64,000 bases of DNA from Pyrenochaeta sp. MPI-SDFR-AT-0127 (taxonomy: Eukaryota; Ascomycota; Dothideomycetes; Pleosporales; Cucurbitariaceae). The notes below the pieces were generated by a model. The model did not search any database, was not told the DNA's origin, and saw nothing but the letters and a program-made list of their open reading frames with translations. Within the stretch, counting starts at the first letter, position 1, and each line of letters starts with the position of its first letter. The position numbers and the translations under genes are program-made. Below are positions 22,908-33,792 of the stretch, piece after piece. The DNA lies in NCBI GenBank assembly GCA_020747015.1, contig JAGTJM010000003.1:186001-250000 (forward strand). Direction: 5' to 3'.

Positions 22908-23360
22908 AGCTGTGGGTTGAGATGAGGACATAGGATCTGTAAGGTAGGTTTAGGACGCAGAAACTGAGGAAGTTGGATATTGTATATCTGGTGTAGGTTA
23001 AACTCTTCCATTTTGGAAGTCAGAGCGGGGGACCATGTACTATCACGTCTGACTGAGTATGGGTCACTATGGGTTCAAGGCGTTTGGTAGCATTGCAATT
23101 AAAGCATATGAACATGTCTGTAATCTTCTCACACTGATTGGCAACAAGAAATGCGGCCCCAAGCGCATTGCAATCTGCCAATTGAAGCCTAACTCCGCAA
23201 CACCGTGACACCAGCAATGCAATGAGTGGAGTCCGTAGAAAAACTCCCAAAACTTCTGCTGCAACGATCTCTTCCAGATCGCTAACAACCGCGTGCACAA
23301 AGCGAACCATCCTCTAGCTCATTCAACGCCTTGGTCTGCTTCTCCAAGACAAAAAGTAGA
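22908..23360. other. Intergenic region between convergent genes
   Basis: This is the shared 3' flank of the Vps3844-type gene and SEC66. No gene, RNA or repeat was seen. Confidence 0.5.
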
Positions 23361-24097
23361 CTATTTCGCGACTTTCTTTCCTACGCTGCCGGCTGGGCCA
23401 CCACCCTCCACCAGCACCGCGTCATCTTCGCTGCTCTTTACCCTCTCCTCTTCGTCAAGCTCTTTCATGAAGTCTGTCTGAATAGTCGCCTTGCGCTTCT
23501 CCCACCACTCCTTCTCCTCAGTGGCCTTGGACATGATTTCCCCAAGACGTTCGCGGATATGCGTGTTTTGCGCCATTTCGGAAGCGGACTGGAAGATGGT
23601 CTGGCCCCAGTTGGGCGCGAATGCATTTGCCTAGACACTGTTAGGTGGACTTCACATACAGGCGTGGAAAAAGGTAGACTAGCCTCTTGCACAACATCTC
23701 TGAGCTCCTCCTCAATCTCCTTTTCCGCCCTCTGGAAACGCTGCCATAGGTCGTCGCCAACACTGCCCCTCTGCAACAATACTTGCAGCGCCTGCTTTGC
23801 ATTTCTAATCTGCACAATACGATGAATATCCTCGGTCGCGCGCCTTAATAATGCAGCCTTCAAGATGCTGTCTGGGACCTTTGGGTTTTCCATGTGTAGG
23901 AGGGAGAGATAGACATTGCGCTGCAGGTGGGGCGGGAACCAGGGCTCGAGAGACGCGGCGTTGGCAGCTTTCCGCTTGCGGTAGAGGTTGGAGAAGACAG
24001 CGAGGGAGCCGATCAGAATTACAAGGTAGGCGATGGGGATGCTGAGCATGAACCAGTCGACTGCGTCGAAGGGCCACATGGTGAATGTGGTTGTCAA
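23361..24097 (-). CDS. SEC66: ER translocation subunit Sec66 (Sec71)
   Basis: Sec66 is part of the Sec62/63 complex that drives post-translational import into the ER. Exon 1 is 24097-23684 and exon 2 is 23630-23361, giving 227 residues. The N-terminal membrane span (WFMLSIPIAYLVILIGSLAV) is followed by the family segment SNLYRKRKAANAAS. Conserved cytosolic helices include SILKAALLRRATEDIHR and LWQRFQRAEKEIEEEL. The reading frame requires QEANAFAPNWGQTIFQSA across the junction, which fixes the intron at 23683-23631. That intron starts gctagt and ends tag, a GC-AG intron. No GT donor nearby restores the frame. A second in-frame ATG at 24079 (MWPFDAVDW) is an alternative start. It diverges from NPL4. 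Confidence 0.9.
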
Positions 24098-24541
24098 ACG
24101 CTCAGGTCAGGGTCGAGGGTATCTTGAAAATGGGGGTGAGATTATTTTGGCAGGCGCAGAGGGAGGGGTTAAATGAGTGGCGGTGGAGTCATGAGAGAAA
24201 AGAAACGGTAGAGTACAGATGGCAGGTGAAGACACAAAGGACAGCAGTGTGGAACTGCGCGCGCCAGCTCGTTGGGGTACATTTGTCGACGCCAATATCT
24301 GGCCTGTTCGGCAAAGGTGCGGGCTTCGCGCTAACAGCCACCCCAGTTCACGCGTCATGGCTTCTGCCGCCTTCGACGCCTGCCCTAGCGTGTCTAGGTA
24401 ATCATTCACCACCCTGCTGCTTCGCCTCTGCCTGCTCCAGCTTCGTCTTGCTCGGCCCATAAAGCCCAGGCAGGCCGCTACAATACACTCGGCATACCCA
24501 TCGTCCTTGCACCACCCGCCCGAATTAGAGAGTGCCGCACC
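24098..24541. promoter_or_regulatory. Divergent intergenic region, SEC66 / NPL4
   Basis: The 444 bases hold both promoters. A minus-strand open frame of 220 codons crosses it and NPL4 exon 1, but it has no recognisable similarity and is treated as chance. Confidence 0.4.
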
Positions 24542-26605
24542 ATGATACTGAGGTTCGTTAGCAAAGAGGGCCAGTTCCGGCTTAACGTCGAGCCCACGAC
24601 AACATTCCTGGAAATCCTCCCTCAGGTCGCAGAGAAGCTGCCCAAGACTGTCGACATTCAGAGCATCAGCGTCAGCAATCGTCCACAGGGCGGCGATGCC
24701 AGAAAGCTTACTGAGCTCAAAGGCGTATCCTTCGAGCAGGTCAAGCTCTCGTATGTAGCTTGCCACCACCTCGCTCTCCCAGCTAACACCTTGATAGAAA
24801 TGGTGCGCAGCTCTTTCTTACCTTTGAGGAGCAGTCTTCGATATCAAATGGCCATTCTGCAGCTCCAGTAAGCGGCGCTCGACTGAATGGCAAACCCGTC
24901 GATGCAGCTGAAGTGCCCGCTGTGCCCCTCGGCGGCCCCACACAATTCATAAAGAACCCATGGGAGGTAGTCAAACAGTCGCCGCTCGACGACAGACTAG
25001 ACAGGCTCGATGGCAAGATTGCCCGGAAGCGCGACGTACGCATGTGCACGCATGGAGCAAAGGGCATGTGTGACTACTGCATGCCCTTGGAGCCTTACTC
25101 CGCAGACTACCTTGCTGAGAAGAAGATCAAGCACCTTTCATTCCACTCCTATCTGCGAAAAGTAAACTCTGCGAAGAACAGACCGGAGCTGGGAAGCTCG
25201 TATATGCCCCCGCTCACCGAACCGTATTACCGAGTACGACCAGACTGCCCTTCTGGACACAAGCCGTTTCCTGAGGGCATTTGCACAAAGTGCCAACCTA
25301 GTGCTATCTCGTTGAAGCCGCAAGAGTATCGCATGGTAGATCACGTCGAGTTTGCCTCAATACAAGTCGTTGATGATCTGATCAACTTTTGGAGGAATAC
25401 CGGTACCCAGCGTTTAGGCTTCCTGTACGGCCGGTACGAGGAGTATAGTGAGGTTCCATTGGGAACCAAGGCTGTAGTCGAGACCATCTACGAACCCCCG
25501 CAGGTCAATGAAGTGGATGGCATTTCTCTAGGCGACTGGGACAACGAGAAGGACATTGATGAGATTGCTGCGCAGTGCGGGCTTCAAAGAGTCGGCGTCA
25601 TCTTCACGGATTTGCTTGACGCAGACAAAGGAGACGGCTCTGTTGTCTGCAAGCGACATTTCGACTCGTACTATCTATCATCTCTCGAGATCATATTCGC
25701 AGCGCGGTACCAGGCCAAATACCCACGGCCGAGCAAATGGAGTGAGACCGGCAGATTTGGCTCAAATTTCGTCACTTGCGTAATCAGTGGCGATGATAAG
25801 GGACAAATTGGCATCTCCTCCTACCAAGCGTCGAACGATGCCGTGGAGATGGTGCGAGCAGACATCATCGAGCCTTCGGCAGAGCCATCAGTCATGCTTG
25901 TTCAGTCCGAAGATGACAACGATGCCCTTAACCGAGCTCGTTATATCCCCGAGGTCTTTTATCGCAGGATCAACGAACATGGTGCCAACGTACAGGAGAT
26001 TGCAAAACCCGACTTTCCAGTTGAGTACCTCTTACTCACACTCACGCACGGCTTTCCCACTCAGCCGAATCCTCTCTTCACGGGCGGCAAGTTCCCGATT
26101 GAGAACCGCGAGATCATGGGCGAGATGGCCGACATCTCCACGTTAGGGAAGACACTCAACGCGAGGGCAAATGGTCTTGCACTTAACACTTCAAGTGGTC
26201 TCAATGCTGTCTCAAATTTCCACCTATTATGCTTCATCCATAGTTTAGGCATTTTGTCCAAGGTATATTCGGCCCCTCTCTTCCCGATTCATTACTAATT
26301 CTGTCATTCAGGACGAAGAGTCTCTACTGTTCAAAGTCGCCTCAACGCACGACCTTTCTGAAGGCTCCGCCCTTCAACATACAGGAGGCTGGGCGACCCT
26401 TCTGACCATACTAAAAGAAAGTGGTGAGCGCCCCCCGAAACGTTCCTATCAATCTTCGTCTCTTCCCCAACCTACCGTAAAGGGGGCTGCTCATCTGCCT
26501 GGCGAGCTAGACCGCCGTCTCAAGCGACAGCCCTCCTATGGTTCAGACTCCGATTCAGCACAGTTGGCTAAGAGGGTCAAGGGGGTTAGGCTAAATGGGA
26601 CATAG
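24542..26605 (+). CDS. NPL4: Npl4, Cdc48/p97 ubiquitin adaptor
   Basis: Npl4 pairs with Ufd1 to direct Cdc48 to ubiquitinated substrates in ERAD and chromatin extraction. Exons 24542-24750, 24798-26262 and 26312-26605 (introns 47 and 49 bases) give 655 residues. The N-terminal UBX-like ubiquitin fold (MILRFVSKEGQFRLNVEP) binds Cdc48. Two zinc-binding sets follow: C153/H155 with C161/C164, and C220/H224 with C232/C235. The inactive MPN domain (QVVDDLINFWRNTGTQRLGF, LYGRYEEYSEVPLG) comes next, then the C-terminal domain (HLLCFIHSLGILSKDEESLL). The third exon was found by frame and the conserved GGWATLLTIL segment. The C-terminus ends VRLNGT. All hallmark parts are present. Confidence 0.95.
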
Positions 26606-27004
26606 ACTAATCTGTCTAGTCTGATTCCTGTGGCATGACCTCGCTTTGTAGGTCCGATCTTCGAACGATAATGGGGAGGAATTTGTATGGAGCTTAGCGT
26701 TCGAGTGAGCATATGGTGAACTGTGGTGCGGATAGTCTTATGAAATGAAAGCATGCATGGAAAGGCGTCACCTGCAGACGGCTTGGGCTGGCATTTGCGT
26801 CTTCAAATAGACTTGAGAAAAGCACGATATCCAATCCGAAAACCTGAGCGTCATCAGACTTGTGATGCGAATGAGGTGCTGACGTGATGAGCGAAAGCCT
26901 TGGGGCCCATGCGCAGAACGTGAACTCGCGTCCTCGCGTTGACGCGTTCCACTTTAACTTCCAGTCCTCCCCGCAACATCTTGAGACGACCACAAATACG
27001 CATC
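26606..27004. other. Intergenic region, NPL4 3' end to RFC2 promoter
   Basis: This stretch carries the terminator of NPL4 and the promoter of RFC2, both on the plus strand. Nothing else was recognised. Confidence 0.4.
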
Positions 27005-28322
27005 ATGGCTGACTTCTTCAATCTCAAAGCACGGCAGCAGGCCGCTGCAATTGCAAGCTCATCCAAAGCTCCTACAACAAAGCAGCAGCCAGATCGCCAA
27101 CAGCCATGGGTTGAGAAATAGTACAGCTCCATCCAACATGCATGGAACTCGTTCGCAAATACTGACACTTCATTTCAGTCGCCCGAAAACACTGTCCGAA
27201 GTTACAGCGCAAGATAATACCATACAGATCCTCTCTCGCACCCTTCAGTCATCCAACCTACCGCACATGCTCTTCTACGGTCCCCCTGGTACCGGAAAGA
27301 CCTCGACTATTCTTGCACTTGCGAAACAACTTTACGGGCCTGAACTAATGAAGAGTCGTGTTCTTGAATTAAACGCCTCGGACGAGCGCGGTATCAGCAT
27401 TGTTAGACAAAAAGTAAAAGACTTCGCAAGACAGCAGCTCAGCGTGGCACCCACATATAATGTTATGGTCGATGACAAGGACAGTCCAGATGCAGGCAAG
27501 CAGGTGCGATACAGAGACAAATACCCATGCCCGCCGTTCAAAATCATTGTCTTGGACGAGGCAGACAGCATGACGCAAGACGCGCAATCGGCACTCCGTC
27601 GCACAATGGAAACATACTCTCGAATGACACGCTTCTGTCTCGTATGTAACTATGTCACCCGCATTATCGACCCCCTCGCGTCAAGATGTAGCAAATTCCG
27701 CTTCAAGAGCTTGGACCAGGGCAATGCGGTAAAACGCGTGAGCGACATTGCGAAATTGGAAGGCGTGAAGCTGGATGATGGGGCTGCAGAGGAGCTTGTT
27801 CGAGTGTCAGACGGCGACTTGCGAAAAGCCATTACATTCCTCCAGTCTGCGGCGCGATTGGTTGGTGCGGTGCAACAAGCAGGAGGCGGTGGGGGTAAGA
27901 GAGGAAAACGTGTGGTTGAGGACGAGGAGGATGAGATGGATATCGATTCTGCACCTACCACCTCCACATCTGGAACTACTGTGTCTCTGCAGTCCATTGC
28001 CGAAATCGCTGGCGTCATACCCGCCAACACACTCGCTACGCTTTCTGATTCACTCTTCCCACGCAGTGCTTCAAAGTCAATACGATACAACGAGATTGCC
28101 AAAGTAGTGGAGAACATGATTGCCGAGGGTTGGAGCGCTACCCAAACAGTCGGCCAACTATATGAGCAAATCATGTTTGACGAAAGGGTAGAAGATGTGA
28201 AGAAGGTGCGTTTAGCTGGAGTATTTAGTGAGACAGATAAAAGGCTTGTAGATGGTGGAGATGAGCATCTTGCCATCCTTGACCTGGGGGTTCGGGTTGC
28301 GGGGGTGCTGTGCCAGTCATGA
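27005..28322 (+). CDS. RFC2: Replication factor C subunit 2 (clamp loader AAA+)
   Basis: This is the small RFC subunit equivalent to yeast Rfc2 and human RFC4, used to load PCNA and also in the Rad17 checkpoint loader. Exons 27005-27120 and 27179-28322 (58-base intron inside the YRPK motif) give 419 residues. Motifs are QQPWVEKYRPKTLSEVTAQD, Walker A GPPGTGKT (73-80), NASDERGI, Walker B LDEAD (164-168) and the RFC-box SRC (207-209). The conserved NLPHMLFYG precedes Walker A. An acidic low-complexity insert (GGGGGKRGKRVVEDEEDEMD) lies between the AAA+ lid and the collar domain. RAD17, its alternative large partner, is also in this window at 60927-63539. Confidence 0.95.
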
Positions 28323-28994
28323 TGTTTCCAGAAGAAAAAGGCTTTGATGACTTGGACACTCAAAAGTGCTAGAACATACAAAGGAAATTGAACAAGCGAC
28401 CCACGCACTGAGTCACTCAGGATGGCTTTTTGGCCTGAACGTCATGAAATGGATATAACACATTTGATCGTCTCTAAGACTTTTCCACCTTGAGTCTCGC
28501 ACTGCCCACGCCGTAGTTTCTTTACTGGTGCCTTACGTGATGGGAAAGCAGTATCTAGGGTGTGCGTTGACTACTGGCTTTCTGGGCTGTCTGGGCCTCG
28601 AGAAATATATCATGCACTCGTTTGCCCACCGTAGAATGTACTTGTTCTTCGCAGTTCACCACTCGTGCTTAATCGTAGAATAGACGTAGTAGAAAGAACA
28701 AATCAATTGAAAACCATTGGGATATCTCGCGGAAAAGCAATGTACATATTTGCCGCCCTTCCTCGCCCCTTGAAGACCACTGGCTTTCTTTTAGCAGGAG
28801 TCACGCCATGTTTTGTCCGCAACATTGGCCGCCGAGATCCATGCAGCTCCATCTTGGAAACAGGCGTCAGAGAGTTGTTGGAGGAACTTTGTCAGTCGAG
28901 CCTGGTAGTACATGAACACCAACTAAGCTGTTGTGGGTCGGCAGATACAAGGCGCCAGAAGTCTGTTCAATCCTCATGGCGCAGATCTCCGAAT
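28323..28994. other. Intergenic region between convergent genes
   Basis: This is the 3' flank of RFC2 and of the GPI-type surface protein. A 141-codon plus-strand open frame from 28665 overlaps the 3' end of the next gene and looks like chance. Confidence 0.4.
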
Positions 28995-29735
28995 CTAGGC
29001 GAAGAGGAAAAAAGCTGCGCCAACACTAACCCAAATAACACCTGCCAACAGCTCCGTCTTGATGACAGCCTTAGTGCCAGTAGAGAATGATCCAGATGGT
29101 GTAGGTGAAGCTGGAGGTGTGACTGAAGGCAATGTTCCGTTCGTCGACCTGGTAGCTGATGCTGCAGTAGTAGCATTGATGCCAGTCGTAGTGGTAGGAA
29201 CGTACTGCAACGTATCAGAAGTGTTTTTTTGCGAAACTAGAAGGGACTGTGCAGTGGAAGTAGGTACAGGTGCCTGAGGTAAGGTGTCACTCACCGCACT
29301 AGCGTTGGCTGGAGCCGAGGAGACCAGAGCAGAGGATAACGGCAACGATGTCGATAATATGGCAAGGGACGAAGCAACAGGTGCTACAGGCGTCTGAATT
29401 ACCGACTCAGGCACGGGTGTAGGTCCATCAGAAGTTGCAGTAGCCGTCGCAGCCGCAACCACCACCTTGGCCGGATACAGTGATGGGAGGAGGCTCTTAA
29501 TATCGGCAGGGAGCTTTGCATACCACTCTGGCTCGAAGTCACCGGTAGGAAGAGCAATGTTAGGGCCTGTAGGTATGGCAGTCCTAAGCACAGAGAGTAC
29601 AGAGAGCTGTGTTGGATCCATTGTTTTGGGGTCGATTGTGCGTCTGAACAGCTCATTCTGGTGGTACAGGTTGATGTGCGCATTGGAGGCGAGCGCAACC
29701 ACAGCAAGAGTGGGAATAATGCACCCGACTTTCAT
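28995..29735 (-). CDS. Ser/Thr/Ala-rich surface protein, probably GPI-anchored
   Basis: The single exon encodes 246 residues. It has an N-terminal signal peptide (MKVGCIIPTLAVVALASNAH). A short folded region contains FEPEWYAKLPADIKSLLPS. About 130 residues follow that are very rich in Ser, Thr, Ala, Val and Pro (probable O-glycosylated stalk, with NTS, NAT and NGT sequons). The C-terminal hydrophobic tail (LLAGVIWVSVGAAFFLFA) has no basic stop, typical of a GPI signal. The segment WYAKLPADIKSLLPS resembles the short repeats seen in many fungal GPI wall proteins. Function is unknown; a cell-wall or surface role is inferred. The ATG at 29735 is chosen because it opens the signal peptide; a longer frame continues upstream without support. 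Confidence 0.75.
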   Translation of the reverse strand: MKVGCIIPTLAVVALASNAHINLYHQNELFRRTIDPKTMDPTQLSVLSVLRTAIPTGPNIALPTGDFEPEWYAKLPADIKSLLPSLYPAKVVVAAATATATSDGPTPVPESVIQTPVAPVASSLAILSTSLPLSSALVSSAPANASAVSDTLPQAPVPTSTAQSLLVSQKNTSDTLQYVPTTTTGINATTAASATRSTNGTLPSVTPPASPTPSGSFSTGTKAVIKTELLAGVIWVSVGAAFFLFA

Positions 29736-30943
29736 CGCGATGATTGGATATAGAGTTTCGTGGTGATCGAGTGTCGTGTAGTCGCAGTATAGGGTAAGGA
29801 GCGTTTGGTTGTGAGCGAGCGCGATTGAAGATTGTTGATAAACAAAGGAAGAGTGGACACGATAATGGGGCAATTGTGCGTGACTATGGCGACAATAGAA
29901 TGGGTGAAGGTGAGTAAAAACAAAGGCCCATTGTTCCACGCAAATGCTTCCGTAATGCAGGTGAACACTGTCAAAGCAAACGACTATCGCTAGGACAATT
30001 TCTCCATTCAAATTGTAATGACCGAGCGAGTACAACCAAGTGAACGAGCAATGATGGTGGGGTTCGCGAGTTGGTGCCGGCTCTAATAGCGCTTCCCAAC
30101 TATGGCAGCGCTTGTAACGATCGAAAAGGTCTGATGTGACGTGAATGCCTGCAGAGAGCCAGGTGTGCAATCAATGAGCGATATGGCGACGGAGACGTCT
30201 AATGAGACTGCGTATGGCAGAGCAAATAAGAAACGCATTCACTGAGATGCGTCTCAGCACTTAATGTTGCGCGGTAAGGAGAGATTGGCTGGAGATTTAA
30301 AATGGATATGAAAAAGAATAAAAGTGCATAGACGCCATACAAAGCGACGCTCCACCTTCTATGCTCTGGCGTACAGGCACGCCAGAATAAGTTTATGGGC
30401 AAGAGCACAGAGCAAAAAGATTGTTGTCTGCTCATGAAGTTGGTGGTTCTAATCTTGTTGGCCCCCCGACGTTGGAATCTATTTGGTGCCGCGTTTCGTG
30501 TCACGTCGCACTTTAGCTCTGACAGGACCCTGTTTTTGAAACGGTTGGTCAATGGGAAGGAGCATAATGATTTTTGAGTGGAAGGGAAGGGTAGGCGAGG
30601 GCTCCATGTGAGAGTACCATAGTTGAAGTATTCTATACTTGATGAGATACAAATTACCAAGCATGGGGTGTCGGGGGTACGGAAGGAACAACTCTGATGA
30701 GGCTGGCAATCCCTCTGAACAAGCCAGATATGAAACTCAAGCATGTTGCACCTCCGGCGCTATGCTAAGCATATTCGACAACTTATAACTCCTGTCCTAA
30801 GGGGATGCTTGCCAACGTCACAACCAGGAAGGTATGCGGTCCTACAGGTTGGCATTGAGAGACGCCACGATTCTAAAACGTGGAATGGTTGCTCTTTCAT
30901 TCATGAATGAAGTCCATCAAGTTTCTCATCTAGACTCTGGTAG
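29736..30943. other. Intergenic region without supported gene
   Basis: The first part is the promoter of the GPI-type protein. A minus-strand frame of 181 codons (30744-30199) is Cys/Phe/Leu-rich without motif or similarity and is not accepted. Nothing else was recognised. Confidence 0.4.
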
Positions 30944-31330
30944 TCATAGTTTTATGCTGCCTGATGTTATCTCTTGCGGTGTGGTGTATGTTGAGGCGAG
31001 AAACCTGTAAAGCTCTTGAAAGGGCGAACAAAAAGGGTGCCCCCAAGGTGAGCTGCGTATGAAGAATGTACCTGAAAAAGTAAACCTCTGAGATGGATGG
31101 CGTGAAAGTAAGAAGATGGTATGAGAAGCTGTCACCTGCCAATCGATCGTCCCGTCATCAGGAGCTCCTTCCTTTTCTGGGCCTCTCCACTGCTCGTTAC
31201 CGCACACCATGCCAATTTGGCGGATTGCGCGGAGCACTGCCTCTTCCTCGTCATCCAATCCGTCTCCAACACTGCACATGCATTCCTCGGCCCGCCACAA
31301 CTTCGCCATTTGCAGCTCGTGGGCATCCAT
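30944..31330 (-). CDS. Possible small hypothetical protein
   Basis: From the ATG at 31330 the frame encodes about 128 residues. The first 60 look protein-like: an amphipathic, acidic helical stretch (LWRAEECMCSVGDGLDDEEE, AVLRAIRQIGMVCGNEQW). After TIDWQ the composition becomes ordinary. A gtgaca..ctcag pair of 48 bases there could be removed in frame. I recognise no family. It could be a real short gene with an intron, or chance. No expression signal is visible beyond the divergent position to the lipocalin-like gene. Confidence 0.3.
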   Translation of the reverse strand: MDAHELQMAKLWRAEECMCSVGDGLDDEEEAVLRAIRQIGMVCGNEQWRGPEKEGAPDDGTIDWQVTASHTIFLLSRHPSQRFTFSGTFFIRSSPWGHPFCSPFQELYRFLASTYTTPQEITSGSIKL

Positions 31331-31676
31331 GAATCCTGTGAATCTTGTCCTTGTGGGGTAGATCAAGGGTGTCGCCCTAGTGCCCCACGGAGGAAGCTAT
31401 CCCAAAACAGATGACCGAGGCATCTTTGGACCACCTTTGCTCAGGTACGAGAGCAGCGTGCCATGTGAATGATTGCGAGCTAAGACACACGGCGTCTTCA
31501 GATAGGCTTGGGCTCTCGGCAGGACACATATTTAAGAGAGCTATCGAGTTCTGTCAAGGAACGTCGCGTGCTACTACGACACATACAGCAGACGTACCCC
31601 GCCATAGATAGATTCAAGCTCTTCCACGAAGTTGAAGAGTTATCGACGAACATATATACTAGCTTCAGCAAACAGG

Positions 31677-32381
31677 ATGGCCGCTCCAGCCACTATCGAT
31701 ATCAAGAACCTTCAAGGAAAATGGATCCTTGTAAGCCTCCCCAATCTTTCAGGCCTAGATGCTCGAAGCACCTGGCCCCACTCTGTTGCACTTCAGACCA
31801 CGGTTCTTGCTAGAAATACTAACACACATTAGAACAAATCACTTTCAGATTCCCCAGATCCTGTGCTCGCCCTCCAAGGAGTCGGCTGGCTGACCCGGAA
31901 AGCCCTTGGTGCAGCTACAGTCACCCAGCATCTAAAGCAATCCCCAACCACGGGCGAGGACGGCCAGCCAACTACACATATCGAAATCGACCAGCTTGTT
32001 ACAGGAGGCCTTAAGGGTAGTACCGAGAAACGTACCCTAGACTGGCAATACCGTGGTCACACCGATTGGCTGTTTGGTACGCTCCAAGGACGGTCTCGAT
32101 ACAACACCCTGAAAGCCGTTTTGGAGGAAAGCAAGGGCCAAGGGGCAGTCGAAGAAGACGCAAAATTTCTTGTGGAGGGGTGGCTCAAGGAGACGGAAGA
32201 GGGTGAGGTAGTTGAGAGCTATGTTGACAATGAAGGCAACAAGTGGACGGGATGGCAGCTCTGGGGATTTGCGGAGATCAATAACGAGAGAAGGTTGACG
32301 AGGAGGTTTGCAATCCGGAGGAAGGACAAAGATGAAGTTGTTCGGATACGATTGACTTATGATTATGCAGGAGAGCTATGA
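31677..32381 (+). CDS. Small lipocalin-like protein, function unknown
   Basis: Exons 31677-31730 and 31833-32381 (102-base intron, gtaagc..ttag) give 200 residues. The start MAAPATIDIKNLQGKWIL contains the N-L-x-G-K-W pattern that opens the first strand of lipocalin/calycin barrels (G-x-W). The rest alternates beta-like strands (THIEIDQLVTGGLKGSTEKR, TLDWQYRGHTDWLFGTLQGR) and ends in RIRLTYDYAGEL, a plausible closing strand. There is no signal peptide, so it is probably cytosolic. A ligand-binding barrel is inference from the motif and strand pattern; no ligand can be named. The intron was placed by frame and by the continuity of GKWILNKSLS. Confidence 0.7.
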
Positions 32382-32855
32382 GAGGCATCTAGGTTTCTTA
32401 CAGAATACTTCAATATCCACTGCTTGTTTTAGAAACGTCTCTTTTTCTTTATTTTCTCAAAGATCCTTTCCATGTGATAAAAGGTGCTTATATCACGTTA
32501 CCTACTGTTCAATCGTGTAGCAACTTCCGTCTGGTGCCACAGTGGGGATACAGCCTCAGTTACTAATGCATCGAGTAACATTGGGAAGCACAAGTGGATT
32601 CTCATCATTCATCAAGAGACATAAGCATCACGATCATGCACCAAACAGGATGTTCTTTGCACTCCGTACGACGGGCTTGAAAAGTCTCCAATTAGGGTCT
32701 GTCTTGCAGGAGCTTGTTGCAAACTAGAGACAGTAGCTCAAACCTGCCATAAGTACCATGGTATACCTGCTATAACAGAACGCCACATATCCACAACAAG
32801 CACGCTCTGTTCCTCCTTTCGATTGGATCTAGATACCAACAAGATAAACTCAGTC
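32382..32855. other. Intergenic region
   Basis: This is the 3' flank of the lipocalin-like gene and the promoter of the next small gene. A short frame (32542-32727) has no support. Confidence 0.4.
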
Positions 32856-33263
32856 ATGACCACGGATCTTTTCCTCGTCCTTATCATTGTAATTTCGATG
32901 ATCCTTCTCATCGTGCTACTCTACTTTCTCATTCGCTGGGCCAAGCGGCACAGATCAACCCAGCGTTGCAAACGTAATCTACAAGTCAGCGGAGAAAAGC
33001 TCTCTCGTCAACGCTTCCGGCCTCAAATTGGGCAAGCGTCTCACAACCAGCAACAGCATTACATGTCGCAACAACGTGTCTCGTCACCGCCTCCATCGGT
33101 AGAGCTACTCTCGCAGATCAAGACCAACGAGGACAAGGCCGAGAGGTGGCTGGAGAGAGGTAAAGTTGATGAAGAAGTCAACATAGTGGAGAGGGATCTG
33201 GGACTGAACGGTTGCAAAACGTTGCAGGTGCCGGAGGTAAAGGCTGATGGCGACAGCCGGTGA
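32856..33263 (+). CDS. Small single-pass membrane protein, hypothetical
   Basis: The frame from the ATG at 32856 encodes 135 residues. The N-terminus is immediately hydrophobic (FLVLIIVISMILLIVLLYFL) and is followed by a basic flank (RWAKRHRSTQRCKR), the pattern of a signal anchor with a cytosolic C-terminus. The remainder is Gln/Ser-rich, then acidic and helical (IKTNEDKAERWLERGKVDEE). No family is recognised. The clear membrane topology argues for a real gene; no splice sites are needed. It lies on the same strand as the next small membrane protein. Confidence 0.55.
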   Translation: MTTDLFLVLIIVISMILLIVLLYFLIRWAKRHRSTQRCKRNLQVSGEKLSRQRFRPQIGQASHNQQQHYMSQQRVSSPPPSVELLSQIKTNEDKAERWLERGKVDEEVNIVERDLGLNGCKTLQVPEVKADGDSR

Positions 33264-33792
33264 GGATGGAGGACTGGGGCGACAGAGAATCATGAATATC
33301 TGCAGAATAAAAAGGAGGAGAAGACGAGCGGCCTTGCACCACTCAAACTATAGGTTGCAAGTAAAAGCAAAGTGCTGAGATTATACACTACATTAGATAT
33401 CTCGTTGCTGTCAAAGTCAGAATGACGTACTATTTGGTAGCGTCACTGCCGCATCTACTCACAGTGGAACCTGCACTCAACCTGAAGAGCCACGTCAACA
33501 ACCTAGTTTAGTATACTCAAGTTCGTGTTCAGAGTTCACCTATCGAAGGAATTTTCCTGAGCTTGGTGAAACACTTGTTCAACCTCCCAACCACTCAGCT
33601 TGTTGTGATATGCCCTTCATGTAAGCACTGATAGTAACATTGTGTGATCATAGCTGGCCGTGAAAAAAATTGTATAACCAGTCCATCCCATGTGTTACAC
33701 GATGGTGCAATCGACCGGCAGGACTCGAGCCGCAACTTACAAAACAACCTTAAGACCTCGTGCCCGCTGAGACAGAGAGTGCAACTTTCACA
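33264..33792. other. Intergenic region
   Basis: Only short open frames without similarity are seen. The stretch carries the 3' flank of one small membrane protein gene and the promoter of the next. Confidence 0.4.

Noticed and set aside
24107..24769. 220-codon minus-strand frame
   Set aside because: It overlaps NPL4 exon 1 and the SEC66 promoter, with no similarity or conserved start.
30199..30744. 181-codon minus-strand frame
   Set aside because: Scattered hydrophobic and Cys residues, no signal peptide or domain, no splice support.
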